Shown here: positions 40,701 through 51,852 of the stretch, one piece after another
Layout: each line of letters starts with the position of its first letter
Numbering within the stretch: the first letter of the stretch is position 1
DNA from: Achromobacter sp. MFA1 R4
GTDB taxonomy: Bacteria; Pseudomonadota; Gammaproteobacteria; Burkholderiales; Burkholderiaceae_B
NCBI RefSeq assembly: GCF_900156745.1
Contig: NZ_LT707065.1
Coordinates: 2,542,001-2,606,000 of the forward strand
DNA: 64,000 nucleotides
Reading direction: 5' to 3'
Translations under genes and position numbers: made by a program
The notes under the pieces: generated by a model
What the model was told of the DNA's origin: nothing
Seen by the model: the letters and a program-made list of their open reading frames with translations, nothing else
Databases searched by the model: none

Positions 40701-41323
40701 TCCTGGCGCAGTATCAAAACGAGGCCTACGCCAAGCAGTACACGGATCTGGTGGACAAGGTGGCGCATGCCGAGCGCGAGGCCACCGGCACCAGCCGGCT
40801 GGCGCTGGCGGTGGCGCGCTATTACTTCAAGCTGATGGCGTACAAGGACGAGTACGAGGTGGCCCGGCTGTATTCGGACGGCGAGTTCCTGAAGCGGGTG
40901 GGCGAGCAGTTCGAAGGGGACTGGAAGCTGCGCTTTCACCTGGCGCCGCCCCTGTTGGCGCGGCGCGACAAGGACGGGCATCTGGTGAAGCGGGCGTATG
41001 GGCCCGGGATGCTGAAGGTGTTCCGGGCGCTGGCCAGGATGCGGTTCCTGCGGGGGTCCCGGTTCGATCCGTTCGGCTATACGCAGGAGCGGCGGGCCGA
41101 GCGCGAACTGATCCGCGAGTACCGCGAGACGATGACGGCGATCCTGTCGAAGCTGAACCGGGGGAATCTGGATCGGGCGGTGGCGTTGGCCAGCGTGCCC
41201 GAAGAGATCCGGGGATACGGGCACGTCAAGGAGGCGTCGATGGCGCGGGCGGAGGCGATGCGGGAGGAGTTGTTGAAGGACTTCAGCGCAAGGGTGGTGG
41301 CGATCGGGGTGCGGGCGGCCTGA
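37709..41323 (+). CDS. Fused indolepyruvate ferredoxin oxidoreductase (IorA-IorB type)
   Basis: Large single-chain 2-oxoacid:acceptor oxidoreductase, 1204 residues, that oxidatively decarboxylates aryl pyruvates to acyl-CoA with thiamine diphosphate. Order: pyrimidine-binding region (about 40-400, with SGYRGSPLGGVDQNMW), TPP-binding domain (about 470-640, with FANLGDGTYFHSG), a Cys-rich iron-sulfur segment starting Cys661, Cys664, Cys667 and continuing to about 705, then a gamma domain (GVGGTGVVTIGQLL) and a C-terminal helical part. GGAG stands 5 nt before the ATG at 37709. Fused forms are common in proteobacteria and may use an acceptor other than ferredoxin. No partner gene is adjacent. Confidence 0.9.
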   Translation: MNAPLTPAVRAALESVQLDDKYTLESGRAWMSGIHALVRLPMMQRVRDLRAGLNTAGFVSGYRGSPLGGVDQNMWKAAAHLKAHHVEFQPGINEDLAATAVWGTQQVNLFPGAKYDGVYGMWYGKGPGVDRCGDVFKHANAAGTSRHGGVLVVAGDDHPAKSSTLPHQSDHILKACMIPVLFPSSVQEVLDYGLHGWAMSRYAGVWVGMKCITDIVEVSASVDVDPHRVRIALPEDFQLPPDGLNIRLPDTPLQQEARLLDYKLYAALAYARANGLNREPWHVPQADARFGIMTSGKAYLDTRQALSDLGLSEDVCRRIGLRLFKVGMVWPLESAGTQQFAEGLDEILVVEEKRQVLEYQLKEELFSWIGSGKKIPRVVGKFDDKDGGEWSVPQGNWLLPAHYEFSPAMVAKAIAARLLRFDLPDDVRAGIEARLAFIRAREEALARPRVVEERKPWFCSGCPHNTSTRLPEGSRGMAGIGCHYMVRWMDRNTDVYTQMGGEGVPWLGQAPFTTEKHVFANLGDGTYFHSGLLAIRAAVAAKAPITYKILFNDAVAMTGGQPVDGPISVPMITRQVAAEGIEKIVVVTDDPGKYLDVSDLAPGVPVRHRDELDAVMRELREHPGVSVLVYDQTCATEKRRRRKRGAYPDPARRVVINERVCEGCGDCSTKSNCLSVEPLETEFGRKRKINQSSCNKDFSCLKGFCPSLVTVEGGKLRKPAALAQAGGSPDEDVPLPRLQNLAQPYGVFIAGVGGTGVVTIGQLLGMAAHLEGKGCSVLDMAGLAQKGGAVFSHVVLAGSPDHLLNTRVAMGEADLLLAGDLVVATSADAMARVSPGRTRVLLNSETAPTAAFVSNPSWTLPGTTLTADLRDACGKDNLDAVDAAAMAVVLLGDAIYSNPLMMGYAFQKGWIPLSREALLRAIELNGQQVSANLAAFAWGRRAAHEPAAVARLMATGGVPPAPPEDIIEITRPRAPGPVVDLKQPAGELAQVVAVRKAFLAQYQNEAYAKQYTDLVDKVAHAEREATGTSRLALAVARYYFKLMAYKDEYEVARLYSDGEFLKRVGEQFEGDWKLRFHLAPPLLARRDKDGHLVKRAYGPGMLKVFRALARMRFLRGSRFDPFGYTQERRAERELIREYRETMTAILSKLNRGNLDRAVALASVPEEIRGYGHVKEASMARAEAMREELLKDFSARVVAIGVRAA

Positions 41324-41368
41324 TGGCCGCCGCCGCCCCGGCTTCCCCCCGCTTTTACTTCCCCGCCC

Positions 41369-42881
<1,513 letters not shown>

Positions 42882-42895
<14 letters not shown>

Positions 42896-44336
42896 TGTTT
42901 TTCGCGCCGTTCAGGTGTGCCCCGGCCAGCGGGTCGAGGCGTCTAAAGGAGAAGGTCGATGCCATGCACAGCAGGCCGATGACGACAAAGCCCGCGACCA
43001 CGTCGCTGACGGCCAGCGTTTCGGCGCCGCGCAATGACATGCTGATGTTCAGCGTGACCGCGGCCACCCCGACGCCCAAGGTGATGCCCAGTTGCTGCGC
43101 CATCGCCGAGAAGCTGCTGGCGCGGCTCATTTTGGAAGCGGGGATGTCGGCATAGGTTAGCGTATTTACCCCCGTGAACTGCAACGACCGGAAGAAGCCG
43201 CCCACCAGCAGGATGGCGATCATCAGCCACACCGGGGTGGCCGCATTGAAGGCGCCGCAAACGATGATGAAGGCGCCCGTCAGCAGCGCGTTCAGGGTCA
43301 GCACGCGCCGAAAGCCGAAGCGCTGCACGATGGGGGTGGCGACGAATTTCATCAGCAGCGCGCCGGCGGCGCTGGCGAAGGTGATGAGGCCGGCCGAAAA
43401 CGGCGTGAGGCCGAAGCCCACCTGCAGCAGCATGGCCAGGAGGAACGGCGTGGCGCCCACGGCGAAGCGGCACAGGTTGCCGCCCAGGGTGGAGATGGCG
43501 AAAGTGGGGATCCGCATCAGGGACAGGTCGATGATGGGATGCTCGACGCGGCGGGCGTGCACGCCATAGAGCAGGCCGCAGACGATGCCCACGGCGATCA
43601 GGCCCAGCAGCATGGGCAGCGGCATCACGTCGCGGCCGATGGCCTCGAAGCCGCTGACCAGCGTAGCCAGGCAGGTGGCGCTGAGCAGGAACCCGATCCA
43701 GTCCAGCCGGGGCGTCCCTGTTTCGCGGATCTCCGCGACAAAGCGCAGCACGAGGCAGATGCCCAGGATGCCGATCGGGATGTTGATCAGGAAAATCCAG
43801 TGCCACGACATATACGTGACCATGAAACCGCCCAGCGGCGGGCCGATCACGGGCCCCAGCAGCGCCGGGATCGACAGGAAGGACATGGCCTTGAGCAGGT
43901 CGTGCTTGGGCACGGTGCGCAGCAGGATGATCCGCCCGACCGGCACCATCATGGCGCCCGCCATGCCCTGGACGATGCGCGCCAGCACGAGCTGCGGCAG
44001 GTCCTGTGATAGGGCGCAGGCGACGGAACTGAGGGTGAACAGGCCGATCGCGGCGATGAACACCCGCCGGGCGCCGTAGCGGTCGGCCGCCCAGCCGCTG
44101 ATGGGCACGAAGACGGCGACGGCCAGCAGGTACGAGGTGATGGCCACGTTGAGCCGCACCGGGGTGGACCCCAACGCCCGGGCCATGGCGGGCAGGGCGG
44201 TCGCCACCACCGTGGCGTCCAGCATCTGCATGAAGAGCGCGCACCCGACAATGAAGGGGATCATGCGCGCCGCGCGTACCGCGTCCGGGGATGAAGGCGG
44301 GACGGGGCGGGCTGCGGCGGCGGATTCTGCGGGCAT
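42882..44336 (-). CDS. MFS transporter, DHA2 (EmrB/QacA-like) family
   Basis: Inner-membrane proton-coupled exporter of 484 residues with about 14 predicted helices. The first starts at [26 protein letters not shown], the typical DHA2 motif with the acidic residue in helix 1. Motif A-like [13 protein letters not shown] and motif C-like [18 protein letters not shown] follow. Drug or toxin export is the family role; the substrate is unknown. There is no EmrA-like adaptor next to it. It is divergent from the DUF3460 gene and overlaps glpK by 14 bp. Confidence 0.88.
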
Positions 44337-44434
44337 GTCGGAAGGCGGCGATGGGAGCCTGACGATTGTAACGCCGGGGATCGGGCCGCCGTGAAGTAAA
44401 CTCCGGACATCTGCAACCTAATGAAATTGGTGCC

Positions 44435-44623
44435 ATGGCAACCAACTACGAATCCGAGATCACCCAGTTCCTGAAGGACTACAAGCAATCCCACCCTGGC
44501 ACCGAAGAGCGCCAGCGCGAGGGACGCGCCCGCCTCTGGGACAAGCCGCAGGACCAGGAATTGCTCGAAGGCTTCCGCGCGGCCCGCGTGCCGCAACGGC
44601 CGTACGTGTATCAGGCAGACTGA
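44435..44623 (+). CDS. DUF3460 family small protein
   Basis: Small soluble protein of 62 residues, function unknown, matching the DUF3460 family of betaproteobacteria (ESEITQFLKDYKQSHPGTEERQ, then ARLWDKPQDQELLEGFRAARV). No signal or membrane segment; highly charged and probably helical. It lies 16 bp before scpA on the same strand, a linkage that recurs in this group, which suggests co-expression. Confidence 0.85.
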   Translation: MATNYESEITQFLKDYKQSHPGTEERQREGRARLWDKPQDQELLEGFRAARVPQRPYVYQAD

Positions 44624-44639
44624 TACCCTTGCGGCAAAT

Positions 44640-46419
<1,780 letters not shown>

Positions 46420-46437
46420 TTTCCCGGCCCGCCGGGG

Positions 46438-46459
46438 AGGGGCGTTTTTATCCGCCCCT
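46438..46459 (+). terminator. Possible terminator after panC
   Basis: AGGGGCG (46438-46444) pairs with CGCCCCT (46453-46459) over an 8-nt loop that itself contains TTTTT, 18 bp after the panC stop. No T-run follows the stem, so it is a weak candidate. Confidence 0.35.
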
Positions 46460-46503
46460 GTCAGAATTGCCAGCTTACGCATAGCGCGCTGGCGGCGCAG
46501 ACT

Positions 46504-46526
46504 GCTTGCAATCCTCCGTTGCAAGC
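46504..46526. promoter_or_regulatory. Perfect inverted repeat before the LuxR-type gene
   Basis: GCTTGCAA (46504-46511) and TTGCAAGC (46519-46526) are perfect arms separated by 7 bp, ending 10 bp before the ATG at 46537. This is a likely operator or a hairpin next to the ribosome-binding region, possibly for autoregulation. Confidence 0.5.
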
Positions 46527-46536
46527 GAGTCGCCCC

Positions 46537-46977
46537 ATGCTCTCTCCCCATCCCGATCTCGACACCGTCCTGTCCTCCCTGACCGCCCGCGAACGCCAGA
46601 TCGTGGAGTACGTGGCGGCGGGCCGCGCCAACAAGGTCATCGCCATCGACCTGGGCATTTCCCTGCGCACGGTAGAGGCCCATCGGGCCCGCATCTTCGC
46701 CAAGCTCGACGCCCGCAACGCCATGCAGCTTGCCTGCCGCCTGTGCGCGCATGCCCGATCGGGCGCCTCGCCGGTGCCGGGGGCGCAACGCGCAGCCCAC
46801 CACCCGCTGCCGCCGCCGGACCGACCGGCCCTGGATACCCGGGTCCTGCACGAGCCCGTCCGCGCCTACGACCCCTGTCCGCCTGCGCCGCCCGGTTCGC
46901 TTGCACCGCCCGGTTCGCCTGCGCCGTCCGGCCCGCAACGCGCAGGCGCGCATCCGCCCGAATCGAGCCCGAAATGA
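46537..46977 (+). CDS. Short LuxR/FixJ-type DNA-binding protein with proline-rich tail
   Basis: Protein of 146 residues made of a single LuxR-type helix-turn-helix (about 12-72: LTARERQIVEYVAAGRANKVIAIDLGIS, then RTVEAHRARIFAKL) with only about 11 residues before it. It lacks any receiver or autoinducer-binding domain. The last 70 residues are a disordered Pro/Ala/Gly/Ser tail containing three near-copies of an APPGSP hexapeptide coded by an 18-bp repeat. It resembles the output domain of FixJ/TtrR-type regulators, so it may be a remnant or a stand-alone DNA-binding protein. The start at 46537 is preceded by a perfect inverted repeat. It faces the NlpE-like gene. Confidence 0.75.
   Translation: MLSPHPDLDTVLSSLTARERQIVEYVAAGRANKVIAIDLGISLRTVEAHRARIFAKLDARNAMQLACRLCAHARSGASPVPGAQRAAHHPLPPPDRPALDTRVLHEPVRAYDPCPPAPPGSLAPPGSPAPSGPQRAGAHPPESSPK
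46884..46937 (+). repeat. Three 18-bp tandem repeats inside the LuxR-type gene
   Basis: Units start at 46884, 46902 and 46920, based on TGCGCCGCCCGGTTCGCT with one to four changes per copy. The length is a multiple of three, so copy-number change would lengthen or shorten the proline-rich tail without a frameshift. Confidence 0.85.
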
Positions 46978-46979
46978 AT

Positions 46980-47014
46980 CCGGGCCTGGCGAACATGGCG
47001 TCCGTCAGGCCCGG
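46980..47014. terminator. Hairpin between convergent luxR-type and nlpE-like genes
   Basis: CCGGGCCTG (46980-46988) pairs perfectly with CAGGCCCGG (47006-47014) over a 17-nt loop, 2 bp past the LuxR-type stop. It lies between two convergent stops and may serve both. T-tracts are poor on both sides. Confidence 0.4.
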
Positions 47015-47060
47015 GCTATCTTGTGCCGGCAATGCGGCGGTCAGTTGTCGCGACGAGGCA

Positions 47061-47843
47061 TCAAGGGCACTTGGGTGCCGGGGCGCTGGCCAATTCGTCG
47101 ATCGGGTCCAGATCCGGCTGGCGGGTCAGGTTGTAGTTCAGGTTGGGAGTCTGGCCGCCGATGGATCGCACGCGCAGCACATTGTTGGCCGCGACCAAGA
47201 ATTCCACGCGGACGTTGCCCTGGCCGTCCATCAGGATGACGCGGGGCGGGCGTTCGTCGGTGGCGTCCCAGCAGCCCTGCTCGGATACCGGCGGCCCCTT
47301 CTTGGGGTCGTTGTCCAGGTAGGCCGTGCGGCCGCGCCAACGGCCGTTGGGCGCCAGGGTCAGCGTCACGCGCTGCGCCGTGCACTGCATGGCCGGCGAA
47401 AAACACGGCAGGGTGCCCATATAGGTCTGGGGCTGCGGCACCAGGCTGTGCGTGATGCCGCTTTGCGCCGGGGCGGGGGCCGCGGCCGCCGGGGCCGATG
47501 CGCCGCCGGAGCCGCCCGCGCCGCTGTCGGCGCCTTCGGGCATGGCCTGGCCGTCTTCGGTGGTCTGGCCGGCCGGGACGGCCTGCTGATTCTGGTTCTG
47601 TTGACGGCGCGCGTCGGGCTTGAGCTCGATCTGCACCTGCGACGGGGCGCGGATGACGCTGCGGTAACCCGCGCCGGAGCCCTGATACTGCGCATCGGTG
47701 ACGGTGCTTTCGGGGGGCAGGTCGTAATAGCCTTCGGCTTTCTGCTTGGCGCAGCCCGATACGCCTACCACGGTGCCCGCTATCAGCAGCCCCATGACGC
47801 TGAGTTTGCGGGAGCGGGAAACGATGTCGACGCGCGCGGCCAT
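47061..47843 (-). CDS. NlpE-like outer-membrane lipoprotein
   Basis: Lipoprotein of 260 residues with a lipobox VGVSGC (Cys31). A Gln/Ala/Gly/Pro-rich linker (about 75-125) leads to a domain like the N-terminal part of NlpE/CutF (about 130-220: TYMGTLPCFSPAMQC, RVTLTLAPNGRWRGRTAYLDN). In NlpE a CxxC at this place binds metal or forms a disulfide; here the spacing is wider (C-6-C). E. coli NlpE signals surface or lipoprotein stress to CpxA. No cpx genes are near, and the role here is unknown. A second, C-terminal part (PPRVILMDGQGNVRVEFL) completes the fold. Confidence 0.75.
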   Translation of the reverse strand: MAARVDIVSRSRKLSVMGLLIAGTVVGVSGCAKQKAEGYYDLPPESTVTDAQYQGSGAGYRSVIRAPSQVQIELKPDARRQQNQNQQAVPAGQTTEDGQAMPEGADSGAGGSGGASAPAAAAPAPAQSGITHSLVPQPQTYMGTLPCFSPAMQCTAQRVTLTLAPNGRWRGRTAYLDNDPKKGPPVSEQGCWDATDERPPRVILMDGQGNVRVEFLVAANNVLRVRSIGGQTPNLNYNLTRQPDLDPIDELASAPAPKCP

Positions 47844-48045
47844 GGCAGCTTATCCGTGAATTGAGTCTGTCTCCGATTTTACGCACTTATGCGAAGATTC
47901 GATACGTTCCCCTAAGCCGTTCCAGGATATCGCCGGCGCTTATGCACAAATTACGACATGGCCGCGGGCGGCCACTCATCCCTTGCGCCATCGCCGGCAA
48001 GGCGGATGGGCAGGCGCTTGCAAACCTGAAACCGGCGTGACCGCG

Positions 48046-48894
48046 ATGTGGCAAGTCTTCGACATGCCTTTGGGCGTTTTCATCGGCCTGGCCGCGCTGG
48101 CCGGCCTGTTCGTCGGCAACTGGCTGACGGTGCTGACCCATCGGCTGCCGCGCATGATGGAACGCGAATGGCAGGCGCAGTGCCTGGATGCCATGGGCAA
48201 GCCGCGGCCCGCGGACCGCTATGGCCTGCTGTCGCCGGCCTCGCATTGTCCTGCCTGCAAGGCGCCGGTCACCGGCGTGGGACGGCTCCCCGTGCTGGGC
48301 TGGCTGCTGCTGCGCGGGCGGTGCGCTGCCTGCCACGCGGCCATCGGGTGGCGCTATCCCGCCATCGAACTCCTGAGCTGCGCGCTGTTCGCGGCCTGCG
48401 CGGTGCGCTTTGGCGCGACGCCGATCGCCCTGGCGGCCATGGGCCTGTCGGCGGCCTTGGTGGCGCTGGCCTGGATCGACCTGGAATCGACGCTGCTGCC
48501 CGACGTCCTGACCCAGCCGCTGCTGTGGGCGGGCCTGCTGGTCAATCTGTTCGGGGCGTTCACCAGCCTGCAGACCGCGGTGATCGGCGCGGTGGCCGGC
48601 TATCTGTTCCTGTGGGTTATCTTTCATGTGTTCCGTCTGCTGACCGGGCGCGAAGGCATGGGCCAGGGCGACTTCAAGCTGCTGGCGGCGCTGGGCGCGT
48701 GGTTCGGCATCGAAGCCTTGCCCATGCTGCTGCTCAGCGCGTCGCTGGTGGGCGTGCTGATCGGCGGGGCGCTGACCCTGACCGGCCGCGCCAGCCGCGG
48801 CCAGCCCTTGCCCTTCGGACCGTATCTGGCGTTGGCGGGCCTGGTCATGCTGCTGCTGGGCGGCGACCAGGGCGTGCTGGGGTTCATGCGGTAG
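48046..48894 (+). CDS. pilD: Type IV prepilin peptidase/N-methyltransferase
   Basis: Polytopic inner-membrane enzyme, 282 residues, that cuts and N-methylates prepilins and pseudopilins. The cytoplasmic zinc loop has Cys68, Cys71, Cys93 and Cys96 (CPAC and CAAC). The two catalytic Asp are in AWIDLESTLLPDV and in the GxGD-type GMGQGDFKLLAALGAW. About eight membrane helices. I start at the ATG at 48046; a GTG at 48037 is also possible. pilB and pilC, which usually precede pilD-coaE, are missing here, so it may serve type II secretion or pili encoded elsewhere. Confidence 0.92.
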   Translation: MWQVFDMPLGVFIGLAALAGLFVGNWLTVLTHRLPRMMEREWQAQCLDAMGKPRPADRYGLLSPASHCPACKAPVTGVGRLPVLGWLLLRGRCAACHAAIGWRYPAIELLSCALFAACAVRFGATPIALAAMGLSAALVALAWIDLESTLLPDVLTQPLLWAGLLVNLFGAFTSLQTAVIGAVAGYLFLWVIFHVFRLLTGREGMGQGDFKLLAALGAWFGIEALPMLLLSASLVGVLIGGALTLTGRASRGQPLPFGPYLALAGLVMLLLGGDQGVLGFMR

Positions 48895-48896
48895 AC

Positions 48897-48935
48897 GTGA
48901 ACCCCGGCAGATGTGAACCCCGGCAGATGTGAACC
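48897..48935 (+). repeat. 16-bp tandem repeats between pilD and coaE
   Basis: GTGAACCCCGGCAGAT occurs at 48897-48912 and 48913-48928, with a third partial copy (GTGAACC) at 48929-48935, directly after the pilD stop. Probably a slippage product; it lies in the likely coaE leader. Confidence 0.8.
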
Positions 48936-48998
48936 GGATGGCCTGCGCGCCGGACTCGGCAAGGCAGCCGCCAGCAACGCAAACTGAGGAAAGGCAGC

Positions 48999-49616
48999 AT
49001 GTTCAAGATCGGTCTTACGGGCGGCATCGGATCGGGCAAATCCCGCGTGGCGGACCTGTTGGCGCAGTGGGGCGCGGCCCTGGTCGATACCGACGCGATC
49101 GCGCATACGCTCACTGCCGCGGGGGGCGCCGCCATGCCGGCCATCGAACGCGAATTCGGTCCGCAGGCGCTGACGCCCGAGGGCGCGCTCGACCGCGCCT
49201 GGATGCGCGCGCAGGCGTTCGCCGACCCGCAGGTGCGGCGGCGCCTGGAGGCCGTGCTGCATCCTGCCATCGGCCGCGAGACCGAGCGCCAGGCCGCCGC
49301 CGCGCGCGGATCGTATCTCGTCTTCGTGGTGCCGCTGCTGGTCGAGTCCCTGGACCGTTGGCGCTCGCGCGTGGATCGTATCTGCGTGGTCGATTGCGAT
49401 CCCGATACGCAGGTGGCCCGGGTGCGTCAGCGCAGCGGGCTGACGGAGCCTGACATCCGGCGTATCATGGCGGCACAGGCTGCGCGGGCACGCCGGCTGG
49501 AGGTCGCCGATGACGTCATACTCAACGACGCCACGACAACGCCGGACCAGTTGCGCGCGCGGGCGTTGATCCTGCATGACCGCTGGCTGGCGCTGGCGGC
49601 CACGACGGGCCGGTAA
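48999..49616 (+). CDS. coaE: Dephospho-CoA kinase
   Basis: Last enzyme of CoA synthesis, 205 residues. The P-loop is at residues 8-15 (GGIGSGKS), followed by ALVDTDAIAHTLT, and VVPLLVESLDRW and the lid region VRQRSGLTEPDIRRIMAAQ. It lies between pilD and zapD, an order widely kept in beta- and gammaproteobacteria. Regulation is not evident beyond the repeats in its leader. Confidence 0.95.
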   Translation: MFKIGLTGGIGSGKSRVADLLAQWGAALVDTDAIAHTLTAAGGAAMPAIEREFGPQALTPEGALDRAWMRAQAFADPQVRRRLEAVLHPAIGRETERQAAAARGSYLVFVVPLLVESLDRWRSRVDRICVVDCDPDTQVARVRQRSGLTEPDIRRIMAAQAARARRLEVADDVILNDATTTPDQLRARALILHDRWLALAATTGR

Positions 49617-49688
49617 GCCAGCGGCTGCCGGCAACCCTGAAAATTCTTGGCCCCGCCGGCCAACCACTGATAGGGCCTGTAAAACAGC

Positions 49689-50441
49689 GTGATCGTCTAC
49701 GAATATCCCTTCAATGAGCGCATCCGTGCTTATCTGCGGCTGGAATACCTGTTCGACAGGCTGTTCTTCTTTGCTCGCGAGGGTGACTCACGCCAGCATC
49801 AGGTTGCCGTCACGTCACTGTTCGATCTGCTCGATGCGTGCGAACGCACCGACGTGAAGGGATCGGTGCTGCAAGACCTCGAACGCCAGCGACTCGCGCT
49901 GGTCGGCCTGCGCGATCATCCCGGCGTGGCGCAGGACGCGCTCGAAAGCATGTTGCGCGATCTGGAAAAGGTGGCCGGCGCGCTGGCCGCGCCCGGCAAG
50001 ACCGGCCAATCGCTGCGCGAAAACGAATGGCTCACCAGCCTGCGCGGCCGGCTGTCGGTGCCGGGCAGCGCCACGCAGGTGGACATGCCTTCCTACTATG
50101 CCTGGCAGAACAAGTCCGAAGCCGCCCGGTGCGCGGATCTGCAGGCCTGGGTGTCGCCCTTCGTGGCGCTCTATGACGGCCTGACGCTGGCGCTGCGCCT
50201 GTTGCGCGAGTCCGGGCGCAAGACCGACATCGTCGCCGAGCAGGGCGCCTACCAGCAGATGCTGGGCGGCAAGCAGTTCCAGCTCCTGCGCGTCTGGGTG
50301 GATCCCACGCAAGGGGTCTTTCCCGAGATCAGCGCCAATAAGTACATGATCTGGATACGTTTTTCCACCCAGGACGGGGAGTTCAAGCCCCAGCAGGTGG
50401 CGCGCGACGTGCCTTTCGCGATGACCCTGTGCAGTTCGTAG
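49689..50441 (+). CDS. zapD: Cell division protein ZapD
   Basis: Cytoplasmic FtsZ-bundling protein (formerly YacF/DUF1342), 250 residues, that links FtsZ protofilaments at the division ring. The conserved N-terminus IVYEYPFNERIRAYLRLEYLFDRL and C-terminal block LLRVWVDP with EISANKYMIWIRF identify it. The start is GTG at 49689. yacG, which usually follows zapD, is absent: only 133 bp separate it from the efflux operon. Confidence 0.93.
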   Translation: MIVYEYPFNERIRAYLRLEYLFDRLFFFAREGDSRQHQVAVTSLFDLLDACERTDVKGSVLQDLERQRLALVGLRDHPGVAQDALESMLRDLEKVAGALAAPGKTGQSLRENEWLTSLRGRLSVPGSATQVDMPSYYAWQNKSEAARCADLQAWVSPFVALYDGLTLALRLLRESGRKTDIVAEQGAYQQMLGGKQFQLLRVWVDPTQGVFPEISANKYMIWIRFSTQDGEFKPQQVARDVPFAMTLCSS

Positions 50442-50574
50442 GCGCAAGTTACGCACGGTTTCGCTGCCCGGATAGCTGTTGCGGGTAGTTTCAGCCTGAG
50501 GGCCCCGGGCGTCGAAACCGGGACGGTCTAGTAGACAATACGGCTTTCCTTCCGAGTGTGCCGGAACCGTTTCC

Positions 50575-51840
50575 ATGTCCGATAGCCGTCCTGTATCCCC
50601 ATCCGCCCGCTGGAGCCGCCGCCGCATCGTCGGCCTGGTCCTGCTGCTGCTCGTTGTTGCGGCAATCGCCTGGATGGTGCTGCGGCCTTCGGCCAAGCAG
50701 GGCGGACCCGGCGGGCGCCCCGGCGGCAGGCCGCCCATGGCGGCCATGGCCAACATGCCCGTCCCGGTTCGTATCGCCACCGCCACCCAGCAGGACATCG
50801 ACATCTTCCTGCGCTCGCTGGGCACCGTCACCGCCTACAACACCGTCACCGTCAGAAGCCGCGTCAGCGGCGAGCTGGTGGACGTTGCCTTCCAGGAGGG
50901 CCAGCAGGTCAAGGCCGGCGACCTGCTGGCGCAGGTCGATCCGCGCGCGTTCCAGGTTGCCCTGGACCAGGCCCGCGGCACGCAGATGCAGAACCTCGCG
51001 CAGCTTGAAAACGCCCGGCGCGACCTGCAGCGCTACCAGGCCCTGTACAAGCAGGACTCCATCGCCCGCCAGCAGGTCGACACGCAGGCCGCGCTGGTGC
51101 GCCAGTACGAGGGCGCGGTCAAGAGCGACCAGGCCAACGTCGACAACGCCAAGCTGCAGCTCGACTACGCGCGCATCACCGCGCCCATCAGCGGGCGGCT
51201 CGGCCTGCGCCAGGTCGACCGCGGCAACCTTGTTTCCAGCTCGGACACCAACGGCCTGGTGGTGATCACCCAGACCCAGCCGATTTCCGTGGTGTTCACG
51301 CTGCCTGAAACCCAGTTGCCCGACGTGCGCGCCGAACTGGCGGCCGGCAAGACGCTGACGGTCGATGCCTATGACCGGGCCGACACCCGCCGCATTGCCT
51401 CGGGCATCCTGGAAACGCTGGACAACCAGATCGACGTCGCGACCGGGACGCTCAAGCTCAAGGCCCGGTTCGACAATACCGACGACGCGCTTTTCCCGAA
51501 CCAGTTCGTCAACGTGCGGCTGCACGTCCTGACCCGCAAGAACGTGACCGCCATTCCGACGGCGGCCGTGCAGCAAGGCTCGGCCGGCGCGTTCGTGTTC
51601 CTGGTGCAGCCCGACGACACGATCGCGGTGCGCCAGGTGAAGCTGGGCGCCATCAACAGCGGCATGGTCGCCGTCAATGAAGGCCTGCAGCCGGGCGACC
51701 GCGTCGTCACCGAAGGCACCGACCGCCTGCGCGCGGGCGCCAAGGTGGAAATCGTGGGCGGCGCCCAGGTCATCCCCGCCACCCGCGACAAGACGCTGGG
51801 CGCGGGCGCGCCGGCCGGCACCACGCCCGCCTCCAAATAA
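50575..51840 (+). CDS. mdtA: RND efflux periplasmic adaptor subunit (MdtA-like)
   Basis: Membrane-fusion protein of a tripartite RND pump, 421 residues. An N-terminal membrane anchor (IVGLVLLLLVVAAIAWMVL) is followed by a Gly/Pro/Met stretch, a biotinyl-lipoyl domain (VRSRVSGELVDVAFQEGQQVKAGDLLAQVDPR), a helical hairpin (about 130-185) and beta-barrel and membrane-proximal domains (VPFTLPETQ-like through EGTDRLRAGAKVEIV). No lipobox. First gene of a four-gene operon with 12 bp to the next. Confidence 0.92.
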   Translation: MSDSRPVSPSARWSRRRIVGLVLLLLVVAAIAWMVLRPSAKQGGPGGRPGGRPPMAAMANMPVPVRIATATQQDIDIFLRSLGTVTAYNTVTVRSRVSGELVDVAFQEGQQVKAGDLLAQVDPRAFQVALDQARGTQMQNLAQLENARRDLQRYQALYKQDSIARQQVDTQAALVRQYEGAVKSDQANVDNAKLQLDYARITAPISGRLGLRQVDRGNLVSSSDTNGLVVITQTQPISVVFTLPETQLPDVRAELAAGKTLTVDAYDRADTRRIASGILETLDNQIDVATGTLKLKARFDNTDDALFPNQFVNVRLHVLTRKNVTAIPTAAVQQGSAGAFVFLVQPDDTIAVRQVKLGAINSGMVAVNEGLQPGDRVVTEGTDRLRAGAKVEIVGGAQVIPATRDKTLGAGAPAGTTPASK

Positions 51841-51852
51841 GCCGAGAACGCC

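Noticed and set aside
41314..41331. GGCGGCC-TGAT-GGCCGCC hairpin around the stop codon of the indolepyruvate oxidoreductase gene
   Set aside because: Good stem but no T-tract on either strand and it lies in coding sequence; not called a terminator.
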